From: Neisseria chenwenguii
GTDB taxonomy: Bacteria > Pseudomonadota > Gammaproteobacteria > Burkholderiales > Neisseriaceae
Assembly (NCBI RefSeq): GCF_002216145.1
Contig: NZ_CP022278.1
Coordinates: 1,054,001-1,118,000 of the forward strand
Reading direction: 5' to 3'
DNA length: 64,000 nucleotides
The notes beneath the pieces are model-generated. The model saw nothing but the letters and a program-made list of their open reading frames with translations, was not told the origin of the DNA and made no database searches. The position numbers and the translations under genes are program-made. Shown here in pieces: positions 1 to 9,089 of the stretch (position 1 is its first letter; the number at the start of each line of letters is the position of its first letter).

Positions 1-2
1 TT

Positions 3-104
3 GAGGAACACGGCGGCCGCATCAGCATCAGCAACCGAAGCGGCGGCGGCGCGTGTATTAAGATAACCTTACCCGGAATGGTAGAAACCGATGCGCAATA
101 CTGA
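3..104 (+). CDS. ntrY: NtrY-type sensor histidine kinase, C-terminal end (partial)
   Basis: The first 33 codons of the window, read in frame 3, give the end of a histidine-kinase ATPase domain: HGGRISISN, then SGGGACIKITLP, which fits the G2 box and final beta strand of HATPase_c. The reading frame ends in TGA 14 bases inside the next gene. Only the tail is visible, so the sensor region cannot be judged. The call as NtrY rests on the overlap with an NtrX-type regulator, the usual neisserial pairing. The kinase would phosphorylate NtrX and sit in the inner membrane. Confidence 0.8.
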   Translation, partial: EEHGGRISISNRSGGGACIKITLPGMVETDAQY

Positions 105-1371
105 TATTTTGATTGTAGATGACGAAATGGGTATCCGCGACCTCCTCTCGGAAATCCTCCAAGACGAAGGCTACACGGTCGCTTTGGCCGAAAACGCCGA
201 AGAAGCCCGCCGATTGCGCCACCAAGCGCGTCCCGCAATGGTTTTGCTGGACATCTGGATGCCCGACTGCGACGGCATCACCCTCTTAAAAGAATGGGCG
301 AAAAACGGCCAGCTCAACATGCCCGTCGTTATGATGAGCGGACACGCCAGCATCGATACCGCCGTCGAAGCTACCCGCATCGGCGCACTCGACTTCCTCG
401 AAAAACCGATTGCCCTGCAAAAACTCCTTGCCGCCGTCGACCGTGCCCTCAAACACGGCGAAATGCAGGCCGCATCCGGCCTTACCGTCGACAAACTCGG
501 CAACAGCCCCGCGATACAGGATTTAAACCACAAACTCGACATCGCCTCCAAACAAAACGGCCCGATTCTGCTGACCGGCGAAGCCGGCTCCCCTTTCGAG
601 CTGGTCGCACAATACCTGCGCAAGACCGGCACCCCATGGGTCGAGCCTGCCAAAATCGAACACATCGTCGATACTCCGCTCGAGCTGCTGCAAAAAGCCA
701 CCAACGGCGTTTTATACGTCGGCGACATTTCCCAATACAGCAAAAACATCCAAAAAGGCATCGCCTTCCTGCTGAGCAAAGCCGACCGTTATAGTGTGCG
801 CATTATTGCCGCCAGCAGCAAAAGCGTCGAAAGCCTGACCGAAAACGCCGGTACCGACAACAAACTGCCCGCCCTACTCTCCCGTGTCGTTGTCAACATC
901 CCCCCACTGCGCAGCCAACCCGACGACATCGGTTTTCTGGCCAACCGGCTTTCAACCGAACTGGCCGACAGCCAGAAAATCCCGCCCGTCACATTCAGCG
1001 CCGGCGCCCTGACCGTTTTACGCCAATACGACTGGCCGGGCAACTACGACCAACTGCGCAACACCGTTAAAAACCTGATGCTCGCCGTTGACGGCGAAGA
1101 AGTGCAGGAACAGGACGTCGCCTCCGAACTGGGACAAGGCGGCAACGCCTCCTCTTCCGAACTTATCGGCGGCTTCAACTTCAACATGCCGCTGCGCGAA
1201 CTGCGCGAAGAGCTGGAACGCCGCTATTTCGAGTACCACATCGCCCAAGAGGGTTCCAATATGAGCCGCGTCGCCCAAAAAGTCGGCCTCGAGCGCACCC
1301 ACCTCTACCGCAAACTCAAACAGCTCGGCATCGGCGTTACCCGCCGCCCCGCGGACCGCGGCTGCGACTGA
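91..1371 (+). CDS. ntrX: NtrX-type response regulator with degenerate AAA+ domain
   Basis: A 426-residue response regulator translated from within the end of ntrY. Residues 1-120 form a receiver domain with acidic residues D10/D11 and phospho-acceptor D54 (LLDIWMPD). The middle region aligns with a sigma-54 activator AAA+ domain, but the Walker A position reads GEAGSPFE instead of a G-x-x-G-x-G-K motif and no GAFTGA loop is present. The C-terminus (about 375-420) is a Fis-type helix-turn-helix. It probably binds DNA and regulates transcription without sigma-54 ATPase activity. In pathogenic Neisseria the NtrY/NtrX pair has been linked to respiratory enzyme expression; that role here is by homology. 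Confidence 0.92.
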   Translation: MRNTDILIVDDEMGIRDLLSEILQDEGYTVALAENAEEARRLRHQARPAMVLLDIWMPDCDGITLLKEWAKNGQLNMPVVMMSGHASIDTAVEATRIGALDFLEKPIALQKLLAAVDRALKHGEMQAASGLTVDKLGNSPAIQDLNHKLDIASKQNGPILLTGEAGSPFELVAQYLRKTGTPWVEPAKIEHIVDTPLELLQKATNGVLYVGDISQYSKNIQKGIAFLLSKADRYSVRIIAASSKSVESLTENAGTDNKLPALLSRVVVNIPPLRSQPDDIGFLANRLSTELADSQKIPPVTFSAGALTVLRQYDWPGNYDQLRNTVKNLMLAVDGEEVQEQDVASELGQGGNASSSELIGGFNFNMPLRELREELERRYFEYHIAQEGSNMSRVAQKVGLERTHLYRKLKQLGIGVTRRPADRGCD

Positions 1372-1387
1372 GCCGGTTGGCGCACAA

Positions 1388-1440
1388 AGGCCGTCTGAAA
1401 AATCAAACGAACAGGGTTCGGAACATTTTTCAGACGGCCT
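1388..1440. terminator. Inverted DUS pair after ntrX
   Basis: AGGCCGTCTGAA at 1388-1399 faces its reverse complement at 1429-1440, with about 29 bases between. Such pairs form a GC-rich stem and commonly serve as both uptake signal and terminator in Neisseria. It lies 17 bases after the ntrX stop. Confidence 0.7.
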
Positions 1441-1510
1441 TGATGTTGGTCGGGCGGATATGGGAAAACGACTGCGGATCCGGGCAAATATTTGCAGGGC
1501 GGGCAGTCTC

Positions 1511-1573
1511 TTGTAGGCTGGGCCTCAGCACAGCATGTCAGCTTGCCTTTGCTGGGCTGAAGCCCAGCCTACG
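1511..1573. repeat. Two inverted copies of the GTAGG-hairpin repeat
   Basis: In the 466-base gap between ntrX and dprA, one degenerate copy starts with GTAGGCTGGGC at 1513 and a perfect copy at 1552-1567 has stem CTGGGCT, loop GA, stem AGCCCAG, followed by CCTACG. The same hairpin recurs in several gaps of this window. The rest of the gap holds single DUS copies and no convincing gene. Confidence 0.6.
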
Positions 1574-1837
1574 CAATTTGCGGTTATTCCACTATGTTTG
1601 GCAGAAATACCCTGCCGAAACAAAACTTTCAGACGGCCTGAAATTTTTGTAAAAACCACAGATGCCGTTTAAAGGCCGTCTGAACTTTCCCGCAAACACG
1701 GTTTCAAAACAATTTTAAAACCGCGTAGAATCCAAACAATTTTAAAAACAAATATTTCGTTTGTAATTACTTTCAGACGGCATCAGAACGCAACAGGCTG
1801 TCTGAAAAACCGTTTTACTCACTCTATATAAAATTAA

Positions 1838-3019
1838 ATGGAACAACGCATCATGGATACCAACGAACGTCTTGCGTGGCTGCAACTCGCGCTCACGCCC
1901 TATATCGGCGCGGAGCGTTTTTTGGTTTTGCTCAAACATTTCGGCAGCGCATCGGCCGCGTTGAACGCGCCGGCGGACACCATTGCCAAGCTGGCCGCCC
2001 ACAATCAGGCCGCGACGGCTTGGCGCGACGGGGAAAAGCGCGCGCTGGCGCAAAAGGCGGCGGAAGCGGCGCTGCAATGGGAAACGCAGGCGGGATGCCG
2101 TCTGATGCTGTTGGACGACGACGATTTTCCGACGATGCTGACCGAGGGCATCACGCCGCCGCCTTTGCTGTTTTTGCGCGGCGATGTTGCGCTGCTGCAC
2201 AAACCCGCCGTCGCCATCGTCGGCAGCCGCCATGCCACGCCGCAGGCGATGCGGATTGCCAAAGATTTCGGCAAGGCTTTGAGTGAAAAAGGGATTCCCG
2301 TGGTTTCGGGCATGGCGGCGGGCATCGACACCGCCGCACATCAGGGAGCGTTGCAGGCTTCGGGCGGCACGGTTACGGTTTGGGGAACGGGGATAGACCG
2401 CATCTATCCGCCGTCCAACAGGCAACTGGCTTACGAGATCGCCGAACGCGGCCTGATTGTCAGCGAGTTTCCGCTCGACACGCGCCCGCTGGCGGGCAAT
2501 TTTCCGCGCCGCAACCGCCTGATTGCCGCGCTGTCGTGCGCCACACTGGTGGTGGAAGCGGCGGTGGAATCGGGTTCGCTGATTACCGCGAAGCTGGCGG
2601 CGGAAATGGGGCGCGAGGTGATGGCAGTGCCCGGTTCGATTGACAATCCGCACAGCAAAGGCTGCCACAAGCTGATTAAAGAGGGCGCAAAACTGACGGA
2701 ATGTTTGGACGATATTGTCCAAGAATGTCCGCAGCTATTGCAAAACACGGCAAATCCATCATATTCTATAAATAAACGTCGGGAAAAGGTGCAAAACGAA
2801 ACGCCGCCCCGCCCCGAAACGCCCGCGCCCGTTGCGATGCCGTCTGAAAATGTGGCGCACCCGCTGCTTGACGCGATGGGTTACGACCCCGTCCACCCCG
2901 ATACGCTGGCGCAGCAGACGGGGCAGCCCGCCGCCGACGTTTACGCCGTGCTGATGGAATTAGAGCTTGACGGCATCGTCGCTTCGTTGCCGGGCGGGCG
3001 TTATCAGAGAATTTCGTGA
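1838..3019 (+). CDS. dprA: DprA/Smf, DNA processing protein for transformation
   Basis: A 393-residue DprA. It binds incoming single-stranded DNA in the cytoplasm and loads RecA during natural transformation. The Rossmann-like core is clear: VAIVGSR, then SGMAAGIDTAAHQGAL, then GTGIDRIYPPSN, FPRRNRLIA and VPGSIDNPHSKGCHKLI. After a low-complexity linker (about residues 305-330) comes a C-terminal winged-helix domain. The ATG at 1853 (MDTNERLAW) is an alternative start and has a GGA at 1840-1842 about 10 bases upstream, so the first five residues are uncertain. It lies 43 bases before smg. With comP and comE in the same window, this fits a naturally competent host. Confidence 0.95.
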   Translation: MEQRIMDTNERLAWLQLALTPYIGAERFLVLLKHFGSASAALNAPADTIAKLAAHNQAATAWRDGEKRALAQKAAEAALQWETQAGCRLMLLDDDDFPTMLTEGITPPPLLFLRGDVALLHKPAVAIVGSRHATPQAMRIAKDFGKALSEKGIPVVSGMAAGIDTAAHQGALQASGGTVTVWGTGIDRIYPPSNRQLAYEIAERGLIVSEFPLDTRPLAGNFPRRNRLIAALSCATLVVEAAVESGSLITAKLAAEMGREVMAVPGSIDNPHSKGCHKLIKEGAKLTECLDDIVQECPQLLQNTANPSYSINKRREKVQNETPPRPETPAPVAMPSENVAHPLLDAMGYDPVHPDTLAQQTGQPAADVYAVLMELELDGIVASLPGGRYQRIS

Positions 3020-3062
3020 TGCCGCGCAACGGCATCCCCGTATTGATTTTTAAGGAACCTGC

Positions 3063-3518
3063 ATGGCCGAAGTCATTGCTTTTTTAATCGAACACTTTCA
3101 GGATTTCGATACCTGCCCGCCGCCGGAAGACTTGGGCCCGCTGCTCGAAGACGCGGGTTTTGATGCGGCGGAAATCGGCAATACATTGATGATGATGGAA
3201 GTTTTGCTGACCAGCTCCGAATTTGCCGTCGATCCGACCGACAGCCGCGCGCTGCGCGTTTACACCGCCGACGAGGCCGAAACGCTGCCGCAGGAAGTGA
3301 TGGGACTGCTGCACTATCTGACCGATGCCCGCGCGATTACTTACGAACAGCGCGAAATCGTCGTTCACGCGTTGATGCACATTCCCGCCGAGGAAATCAC
3401 GCTGGACACGGCAAAAGTCTTGACCCTGCTGATTTTGTGGGCACACAAAAGCGAATTGCCCGTCTTAATCGGCGACGAACTGATGGCCGCGCTGACCGGC
3501 AAAGCCACCATGCACTAA
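3063..3518 (+). CDS. smg: Smg family protein (DUF494)
   Basis: A 151-residue acidic protein of the Smg/DUF494 family, opening [15 protein letters not shown] and containing [15 protein letters not shown]. It is normally encoded between dprA and topA in beta- and gammaproteobacteria, as here. Its molecular function is not established. No signal peptide or membrane segment is visible, so it is likely cytoplasmic. A GGAACC ribosome-binding site lies just before the ATG, and the stop is followed by an inverted DUS terminator. Confidence 0.92.
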   Translation: MAEVIAFLIEHFQDFDTCPPPEDLGPLLEDAGFDAAEIGNTLMMMEVLLTSSEFAVDPTDSRALRVYTADEAETLPQEVMGLLHYLTDARAITYEQREIVVHALMHIPAEEITLDTAKVLTLLILWAHKSELPVLIGDELMAALTGKATMH

Positions 3519-3534
3519 CCTTTTATACCGTATT

Positions 3535-3579
3535 TTTCAGACGGCCTGAAATGTTGAAAGGCCGTCTGAAAACATAAGT
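3535..3579. terminator. Inverted DUS terminator after smg
   Basis: TTTTTCAGACGGCCT faces AGGCCGTCTGAAAA across a short AT-rich loop. The stem is GC-rich with T runs outside it, so it can terminate from either strand. It separates smg from topA. Confidence 0.75.
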
Positions 3580-3607
3580 TTGAAACACGATAGAGAAGAG
3601 AACAACG

Positions 3608-5932
3608 ATGGCGAAAAACCTGTTGATTGTCGAATCCCCCTCCAAAGCCAAGACTCTGAAAAAATATCTCGGCAGCGAATTTGAAATCCTCGCTTCCTAC
3701 GGTCACGTCCGCGACCTCGTTCCGAAAAACGGCGCGGTCGATCCCGACAACGACTTTGCCATGAAATACCAGCTGGTCTCGCGCAACAGCAAACACGTCG
3801 ATGCCATCGTCACCGCCGCCAAAGAAGCGGAAAACCTCTATCTTGCAACCGACCCGGACAGGGAAGGCGAAGCCATTTCATGGCACTTGCAGGAAATCCT
3901 CAAATCCAAACGCGGCCTGAAAAACCTCAAGCCGCAGCGCGTCGTGTTTCACGAAATCACCAAAAACGCCGTCCTCGACGCCATCGCCCACCCGCGCGAG
4001 CTGGAAATCAATCTGGTCGATGCCCAGCAAGCGCGCCGTGCGCTTGATTATCTGGTCGGTTTCAACCTCTCGCCGCTGTTGTGGAAAAAAATCCGCCGCG
4101 GCCTCTCCGCCGGCCGCGTGCAAAGCCCCGCCCTGCGCCTGATTTGCGAGCGCGAAAACGAAATCCGCTCCTTCGAAGCGCAGGAATATTGGACGGTGCA
4201 TCTCGACAGCCACAAAGGCCGCAGCAAATTTACCGCCAAGCTGGTGCAGTTTGACGGCGAAAAACTCGAGCAGTTTTCCCTGCCGTCTGAAAAATCCCAA
4301 GCCGACGTTTTAAACGCGCTTTCCGGCAAAGAAGCCGCCGTATCCGCCGTTGAAAAGAAAAAACGCAGCCGCAACCCCGCCGCGCCGTTCACCACCTCCA
4401 CCATGCAGCAGGACGCCGTGCGCAAACTCGGCATGACCACCGACCGCACCATGCGCACCGCCCAGCAGCTCTACGAGGGCATCGACGTCGGCCAGGGCGC
4501 CATCGGCCTGATTACCTATATGCGTACCGACAGCGTCACTCTCTCCGAAGAAGCGCTGACCGAAATCCGCCACTACATCGAAAACAAAATCGGCAAAGAT
4601 TATCTGCCGTCTGCGGCCAAACAGTACAAAACCAAATCCAAAAACGCGCAGGAAGCGCACGAAGCCATCCGCCCGACTTCCGTGTACCACACGCCCGAGA
4701 GCGTCAAGCCGTTTCTGACCGCCGACCAGTTCAAACTCTACCAAATGATTTGGCAGCGCACCGTCGCCTGCCAGATGGCGCCCGCCAAATTCGACCAAAC
4801 CACCGTTGACATTACCGTCGGCAAAGGCGTTTTCCGCGTTACCGGCCAAGTACAGACCTTTGCCGGCTTCCTGAGCGTTTACGAAGAAAGCAGCGACGAC
4901 GAAGAGGGCGAAAACAACAAAAAACTGCCCGAAATGGCAGAAGGCGACGCTCTGCCCGTCGGCAACATCTACGGCGAGCAGCACTTTACCACCCCGCCTC
5001 CGCGCTTCAATGAAGCCACGCTGGTCAAAGCCTTGGAAGAATTCGGCATCGGCCGCCCCTCCACCTACGCCAGCATCATCTCCACGCTCAAAGACCGCGA
5101 ATACGTTACCGTTGACCAAAAACGCTTCATGCCCACCGACACCGGCGAAATCGTCAACAAATTCCTGACCGAACACTTCGCCCAATACGTCGACTACCAC
5201 TTCACCGCCAAGCTCGAAGACCAGCTCGACGAAATCGCCAACGGCAAACGCCAATGGGTGCCCGTGATGAGCCAGTTTTGGAAAGGCTTCAGCAAAAAGG
5301 TCGAAGAAAAAGAAGGCATCGAACGCGCCAAATTCACTACCGAAGAGCTGGACGAAACCTGCCCCAAATGCGGCAACCACAAGCTGCAAATCAAATTCGG
5401 GCGCAACGGCCGCTTCATCGCCTGCGCCGGCTACCCCGAGTGCAGCTACACCCGCAACGCCAACGAAAGCGCCGAAGAAGCCGCCGAACGCGTTGCCAAA
5501 GAAGCCGAAGAACAAGCCGAACTCGAAGGCCGCCAATGCCCCAAATGCGGCGGACAGCTCGTGTATAAATACAGCCGCACCGGCAGCAAATTCATCGGCT
5601 GCGCCAACTACCCCAAATGCAAACACATCGAGCCGCTGGAAAAACCCAAAGACACCGGCGTCGAATGCCCGCAATGCAAAAAAGGCAATCTGGTCGAGCG
5701 CAAATCCCGTTATGGCAAACTCTTTTACAGTTGCAGCACCTACCCCGACTGTAACTACGCCACCTGGAATCCGCCCGTCGCCGAAGAATGCCCGAAATGC
5801 CATTGGCCGGTCTTGACCATCAAAACCACCAAACGCTGGGGCGTCGAAAAAGTCTGCCCGCAGAAAGAATGCGGCTGGAAAGAACAAATCGAACCACCCG
5901 CCCCGAAAGGCTCCGCCTCCGCGGAAGAGTAG
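3608..5932 (+). CDS. topA: DNA topoisomerase I
   Basis: A 774-residue type IA topoisomerase that relaxes negatively supercoiled DNA. The TOPRIM domain opens the protein (LLIVESPSKAKTLKKYLG; acidic DPDREGEAI near residue 80). The catalytic tyrosine is Y304 in GLITYMRTDS. The C-terminus carries four-cysteine zinc fingers (CPKCG...CAGYPEC; CPKCG...CANYPKC; CPQCKKG...CSTYPDC; CPKC...CPQKEC), the last followed by a tail. An AGAGAAGAG stretch precedes the ATG. Full length for the family. It follows smg behind its own terminator and probably has its own promoter. Confidence 0.97.
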   Translation: MAKNLLIVESPSKAKTLKKYLGSEFEILASYGHVRDLVPKNGAVDPDNDFAMKYQLVSRNSKHVDAIVTAAKEAENLYLATDPDREGEAISWHLQEILKSKRGLKNLKPQRVVFHEITKNAVLDAIAHPRELEINLVDAQQARRALDYLVGFNLSPLLWKKIRRGLSAGRVQSPALRLICERENEIRSFEAQEYWTVHLDSHKGRSKFTAKLVQFDGEKLEQFSLPSEKSQADVLNALSGKEAAVSAVEKKKRSRNPAAPFTTSTMQQDAVRKLGMTTDRTMRTAQQLYEGIDVGQGAIGLITYMRTDSVTLSEEALTEIRHYIENKIGKDYLPSAAKQYKTKSKNAQEAHEAIRPTSVYHTPESVKPFLTADQFKLYQMIWQRTVACQMAPAKFDQTTVDITVGKGVFRVTGQVQTFAGFLSVYEESSDDEEGENNKKLPEMAEGDALPVGNIYGEQHFTTPPPRFNEATLVKALEEFGIGRPSTYASIISTLKDREYVTVDQKRFMPTDTGEIVNKFLTEHFAQYVDYHFTAKLEDQLDEIANGKRQWVPVMSQFWKGFSKKVEEKEGIERAKFTTEELDETCPKCGNHKLQIKFGRNGRFIACAGYPECSYTRNANESAEEAAERVAKEAEEQAELEGRQCPKCGGQLVYKYSRTGSKFIGCANYPKCKHIEPLEKPKDTGVECPQCKKGNLVERKSRYGKLFYSCSTYPDCNYATWNPPVAEECPKCHWPVLTIKTTKRWGVEKVCPQKECGWKEQIEPPAPKGSASAEE

Positions 5933-5946
5933 TTTGGGAAACAAAA

Positions 5947-5973
5947 CGGCCGTCTGAAATTTTCAGACGGCCG
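5947..5973. terminator. Bidirectional DUS hairpin between topA and adh
   Basis: Two DUS cores meet head to head (CGGCCGTCTGAAA / TTTCAGACGGCCG) with almost no loop. It serves convergent genes: topA on the plus strand and the dehydrogenase on the minus strand. Confidence 0.8.
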
Positions 5974-5988
5974 TTCTTCTTTACGGCA

Positions 5989-7050
5989 TCAGCCTTTCAA
6001 GCTCGCCAAATCAATCACGAAACGGTATTTCACATCGCTTTTCAGCATCCGCTCATACGCTTCGTTGATGGTTTGCATATCAATCATTTCCACGTCGGGC
6101 ACGATATTGTGTTTACCGCAGAAGTCCAGCATTTCCTGCGTTTCGGGAATGCCGCCGATAACCGAACCGGCGATGCTGCGGCGGCCCATAATCAGCGGAA
6201 CGGTGCTGACCGTATTGCCGATGTCGCCGACGAGACCGACCAACACCAGCGTGCCGTCGAGCGCGAGGGTGGGGACGTAGGGCTTGAGGTCGTGGTCGTA
6301 GGGAACAGTGTCGATAATCAGGTCAAACTGGTTGCCCGCGGCCTGCATCTGCGCTTCGTCGGTGGACAAAATCACGCGGTCGGCGCCTAAGCGGTGCGCG
6401 TCGGCCTCTTTGCCCGGGCTGCGGGTAAACAGGGAAACTTCCGCGCCCATTGCTTTGGCGAGTTTGATGGCCATGTGTCCCAAACCGCCCAAGCCGACAA
6501 CGGCGACTTTGCTGCCTGCTTTCACGCCCCAGTGGCGCAGCGGCGAGTAGGTGGTGATGCCGGCGCAAAGCAGGGGCGCAACGGCTTTGGTGTCGAGGTT
6601 TTCGGGAACGCGCAAGACAAAATCTTCACACACGACGACCGCGGTGCTGTAACCGCCCTGCGTCACGCTGCCGTCGCGGCGGTCTCGGGAGGAATAAGTG
6701 CCGGTCATGCCGTTTTCGCAATACTGTTCCAAACCGTGTTGGCACGGGCTGCATTCGCGGCAGGAATCGACCATGCAGCCGACGCCGACGAGGTCGCCGA
6801 CTTTGTGTTTGGTCACGTTTTTACCGACGTTGCGCACGCGGCCGATGATTTCGTGGCCGGGCACGACGGGGTAAATCGAAAACGCCTCGCCCCAGTCGGC
6901 GCGGGCGGTGTGCAGGTCGGAATGGCAGACGCCGCAATAAAGGATGTCGATTTCAACATCATCTTCGCGCAAATCGCGGCGGCTGAAATCATACGGCGCG
7001 AGCGGCGAAGTGGGGGATTGTGCGGCATAGGCTTTAACGGGAATTGGCAT
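5989..7050 (-). CDS. Zinc-dependent, NAD(P)-linked alcohol dehydrogenase (CAD/YahK type)
   Basis: A 353-residue medium-chain dehydrogenase that should interconvert alcohols and aldehydes. The catalytic zinc ligands appear in CGVCHSDLH and PGHEIIGRV. The structural zinc site is the four-cysteine cluster CMVDSCRECSPCQHGLEQYC. The nucleotide-binding motif is VVGLGGLGHMAIKLAKA. Closest in pattern to cinnamyl-alcohol/YahK-like enzymes; the true substrate cannot be read from the sequence. It stands alone, convergent with topA. The gap upstream to frr contains two DUS copies, suggesting separate transcription. Confidence 0.9.
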   Translation of the reverse strand: MPIPVKAYAAQSPTSPLAPYDFSRRDLREDDVEIDILYCGVCHSDLHTARADWGEAFSIYPVVPGHEIIGRVRNVGKNVTKHKVGDLVGVGCMVDSCRECSPCQHGLEQYCENGMTGTYSSRDRRDGSVTQGGYSTAVVVCEDFVLRVPENLDTKAVAPLLCAGITTYSPLRHWGVKAGSKVAVVGLGGLGHMAIKLAKAMGAEVSLFTRSPGKEADAHRLGADRVILSTDEAQMQAAGNQFDLIIDTVPYDHDLKPYVPTLALDGTLVLVGLVGDIGNTVSTVPLIMGRRSIAGSVIGGIPETQEMLDFCGKHNIVPDVEMIDMQTINEAYERMLKSDVKYRFVIDLASLKG

Positions 7051-7269
7051 GGTGAAACTCCTTCTCTGATGATTGGCCGTCTGAAAACAAACGGCACCGG
7101 CTGTAAAGACTTTATCTTACGCTCCGCAAACAACGCCGTCAAAATGTGTCCGAGCGTATTTTATTCCATCAGTTTTTATTTTAAAAACAAGGCCGTCTGA
7201 AACCCTTACCTTGTCGGAAACCGCTATTAACGGTACTATTCGACAATTATCCTGACCGTTTGAAATTCG

Positions 7270-7327
7270 GCTGCCGAGCGTAGCCGAAGCACTTGCACTA
7301 AGCGCAGTCGAAGTGTTTCAGACGGCC
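7270..7327. repeat. Hairpin-forming intergenic repeat ending in a DUS
   Basis: In the 311-base gap between adh and frr, GCCGAGCGTAGCCGAAG is followed by an inverted CACTT...AAGTG pair and then TTTCAGACGGCCT. The two halves (AGCGTAGCCGAAGCACTT and AGCGCAGTCGAAGTGTTT) are imperfect direct repeats. The rest of the gap holds DUS copies at about 7077 and 7191 and no gene. Confidence 0.45.
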
Positions 7328-7361
7328 TTTGAATCCGAAAACCCAAACGACTGGAAACCCC

Positions 7362-7919
7362 ATGATCAACGATATTCAAAAAACCGCCGAAAGCAAAATG
7401 CAGCGCTCGCTGGAAGTGTTGAAAGAAAACCTCGCCAAAGTGCGCACCGGCCGCGCCCACACCGGCCTGCTCGACCAAGTGGAAGTCGAATACTACGGCA
7501 GCCCCGTGCCCGTCAGCCAAGTCGCCAACGTCACCCTGCTCGACGCGCGCACCATCGGCGTGAAAGTCTATGAAAGCAATATGTCCGCCGCCGTGGAAAA
7601 AGCCATCCGCGATTCCAACCTCGGCCTGAACCCTGCCGCCATGGGCGACGTGATCCGCGTGCCGATGCCGATGCTGACCGAAGAGCGCCGCAAAGATTTG
7701 ATCAAAGTCGTGCGCGGCGAAGCCGAAGACGGCCGCGTTTCCATCCGCAACGTCCGCCGCGATGCCAACGACCACATCAAAAAACTGTTGAAAGACAAAG
7801 AAGTCTCCGAAGACGATGCACGCCGCGGCGAAGAAGCGGTTCAGAAACTGACCGACAAATACATCGCCGAAGCCGACAAAATTCTGGCGGCTAAAGAAGA
7901 AGATTTGATGGCGATTTAA
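7362..7919 (+). CDS. frr: Ribosome recycling factor
   Basis: A 185-residue RRF that splits post-termination ribosomes with EF-G. The family signature is present: [21 protein letters not shown] near the start, PLPVSQ-like VPVSQVANV, and the C-terminal half rich in charged helices ([18 protein letters not shown]). The ATG at 7362 gives the standard family length; an upstream in-frame ATG at 7329 would add 11 residues of non-family sequence and is not preferred. A GGAAA sequence precedes the chosen start. pyrH, which often sits before frr, is not here; the gene opens the envelope-biogenesis run. Confidence 0.95.
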   Translation: MINDIQKTAESKMQRSLEVLKENLAKVRTGRAHTGLLDQVEVEYYGSPVPVSQVANVTLLDARTIGVKVYESNMSAAVEKAIRDSNLGLNPAAMGDVIRVPMPMLTEERRKDLIKVVRGEAEDGRVSIRNVRRDANDHIKKLLKDKEVSEDDARRGEEAVQKLTDKYIAEADKILAAKEEDLMAI

Positions 7920-8151
7920 ACGGCGGGCTGAGGCTGTTGTGCAATCAAGAAGGCCGTCTGAAAATTTTGCGGACGCCATTACCGCACAGGTTTCGGCCGT
8001 TCTCAGGGCAATGCGGCAACATCGCCGAAGCCCGAACAGCCCTCTCCTACTCCCTTCCTGCGGGAGAGGAAACGGATTGGTGAAACGGCAAATTTTTCAG
8101 GCGGCATTTAAGCGCTTGCAGGCCGTCCGAAACGGTTAATCCTTCAAGCGC

Positions 8152-8262
8152 CGTCATTCCCGCACAGGCGGAAATCCACAGTCGATTTTCTGATACTGTG
8201 TTAAAACAACGCATTGCCTGTTTTTAACCGTGGATTCCCACCTGCGCGGGAATGACATCCGT
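8152..8262. repeat. dRS3-type repeat with inverted partner
   Basis: In the 419-base gap between frr and uppS, a perfect dRS3 pattern (ATTCCC, eight bases, GGGAAT) lies at 8234-8253. A degenerate partner (ATTCCCGCACAGGCGGAAAT) lies at about 8156-8175, and TGGATTCCC / GGAAATCCA make the two ends inverted. dRS3 elements are known neisserial repeats that can act as recombination sites. The remainder of the gap holds scattered DUS-like words and a CTCTCCTAC...GGGAGAGG hairpin near 8042. Confidence 0.7.
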
Positions 8263-8338
8263 GAAAATTTCAGACGGCCATTTTGATTTTTGCAACGGTC
8301 TCAAGCCGTCTGAAAACCCCTTCTTCCACGAGGCAGAC

Positions 8339-9085
8339 ATGAACAGCAGTACGCAAAACATCCCCGCGCACACCCAAATCCCGCGCCACATCGCCGTCAT
8401 CATGGACGGCAACGGCCGTTGGGCGAAAAAGCGCTTCCTGCCCCGCGTGATGGGGCACAAGCACGGTTTGGACGCGTTGGAAAACATGGTCGGCAACTGC
8501 GCCTCAAAAGGCGTGGAATACCTGACCGTGTTCGCCTTTTCCACCGAAAACTGGCGCCGTCCCGAAGACGAAGTTTCCTTTCTGATGGGGCTGTTTTTAC
8601 AAGCCCTGCAAAAGAAAGTCGAGCAGCTTCACAAAAACAACATCCGCCTGAAAGTCATCGGCAGCCGCGAGCGGTTTAACGCCGACATTATCAAAGGCAT
8701 CGAAGCCGCCGAAGCGCTCACCGCCGCCAACACCGGCCTGACCCTCAGCATCGCCGCCGACTACGGCGGCCGTTGGGACATCCTTCAAGCCGTCAACAAA
8801 CTCATCGCCGAGGGCGAAACCGAAATCACCGAAGCAGCCATCGCCCGCCACCTGATGCTGGGCGACGCACCCGAGCCCGACCTGTTTATCCGCACCGGCG
8901 GCGAAACCCGCATCAGCAATTTCCTGCTCTGGCAAAGCGCCTACGCCGAACTTTATTTCACCGACACGTTGTGGCCGGATTTCAACGGGCAGTCCCTCAA
9001 CGACGCCGTTGCCTCGTTCCAAAAACGCGAACGCCGCTTCGGCCGCACTTCCGAACAACTTCCCGCCGACCAGCAGCGGAGCTGA
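8339..9085 (+). CDS. uppS: Isoprenyl (undecaprenyl diphosphate) synthase
   Basis: A 248-residue cis-prenyltransferase making undecaprenyl diphosphate, the lipid carrier for peptidoglycan and surface glycans. Motifs: HIAVIMDGNGRWAKKR (catalytic Asp in the first conserved box), VFAFSTENWRRP, and near the C-terminus PDLFIRTGGETRISNFLLWQSAYAEL. The ATG at 8339 (MNSSTQN) has a GAGG upstream and gives the family length; an in-frame ATG 29 codons earlier lies in repeat DNA. It is separated from cdsA by four bases, so the two are probably co-transcribed. Confidence 0.95.
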   Translation: MNSSTQNIPAHTQIPRHIAVIMDGNGRWAKKRFLPRVMGHKHGLDALENMVGNCASKGVEYLTVFAFSTENWRRPEDEVSFLMGLFLQALQKKVEQLHKNNIRLKVIGSRERFNADIIKGIEAAEALTAANTGLTLSIAADYGGRWDILQAVNKLIAEGETEITEAAIARHLMLGDAPEPDLFIRTGGETRISNFLLWQSAYAELYFTDTLWPDFNGQSLNDAVASFQKRERRFGRTSEQLPADQQRS

Positions 9086-9089
9086 CGCC

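Noticed and set aside
1377..1652. A 91-codon frame after ntrX
   Set aside because: It runs through an inverted DUS and two hairpin repeats; it codes for repeat sequence, not a protein.
4310..5944. A 544-codon frame opposite topA
   Set aside because: Antisense shadow of topA with a Phe/Gly/Ala-heavy translation and no recognisable domain.
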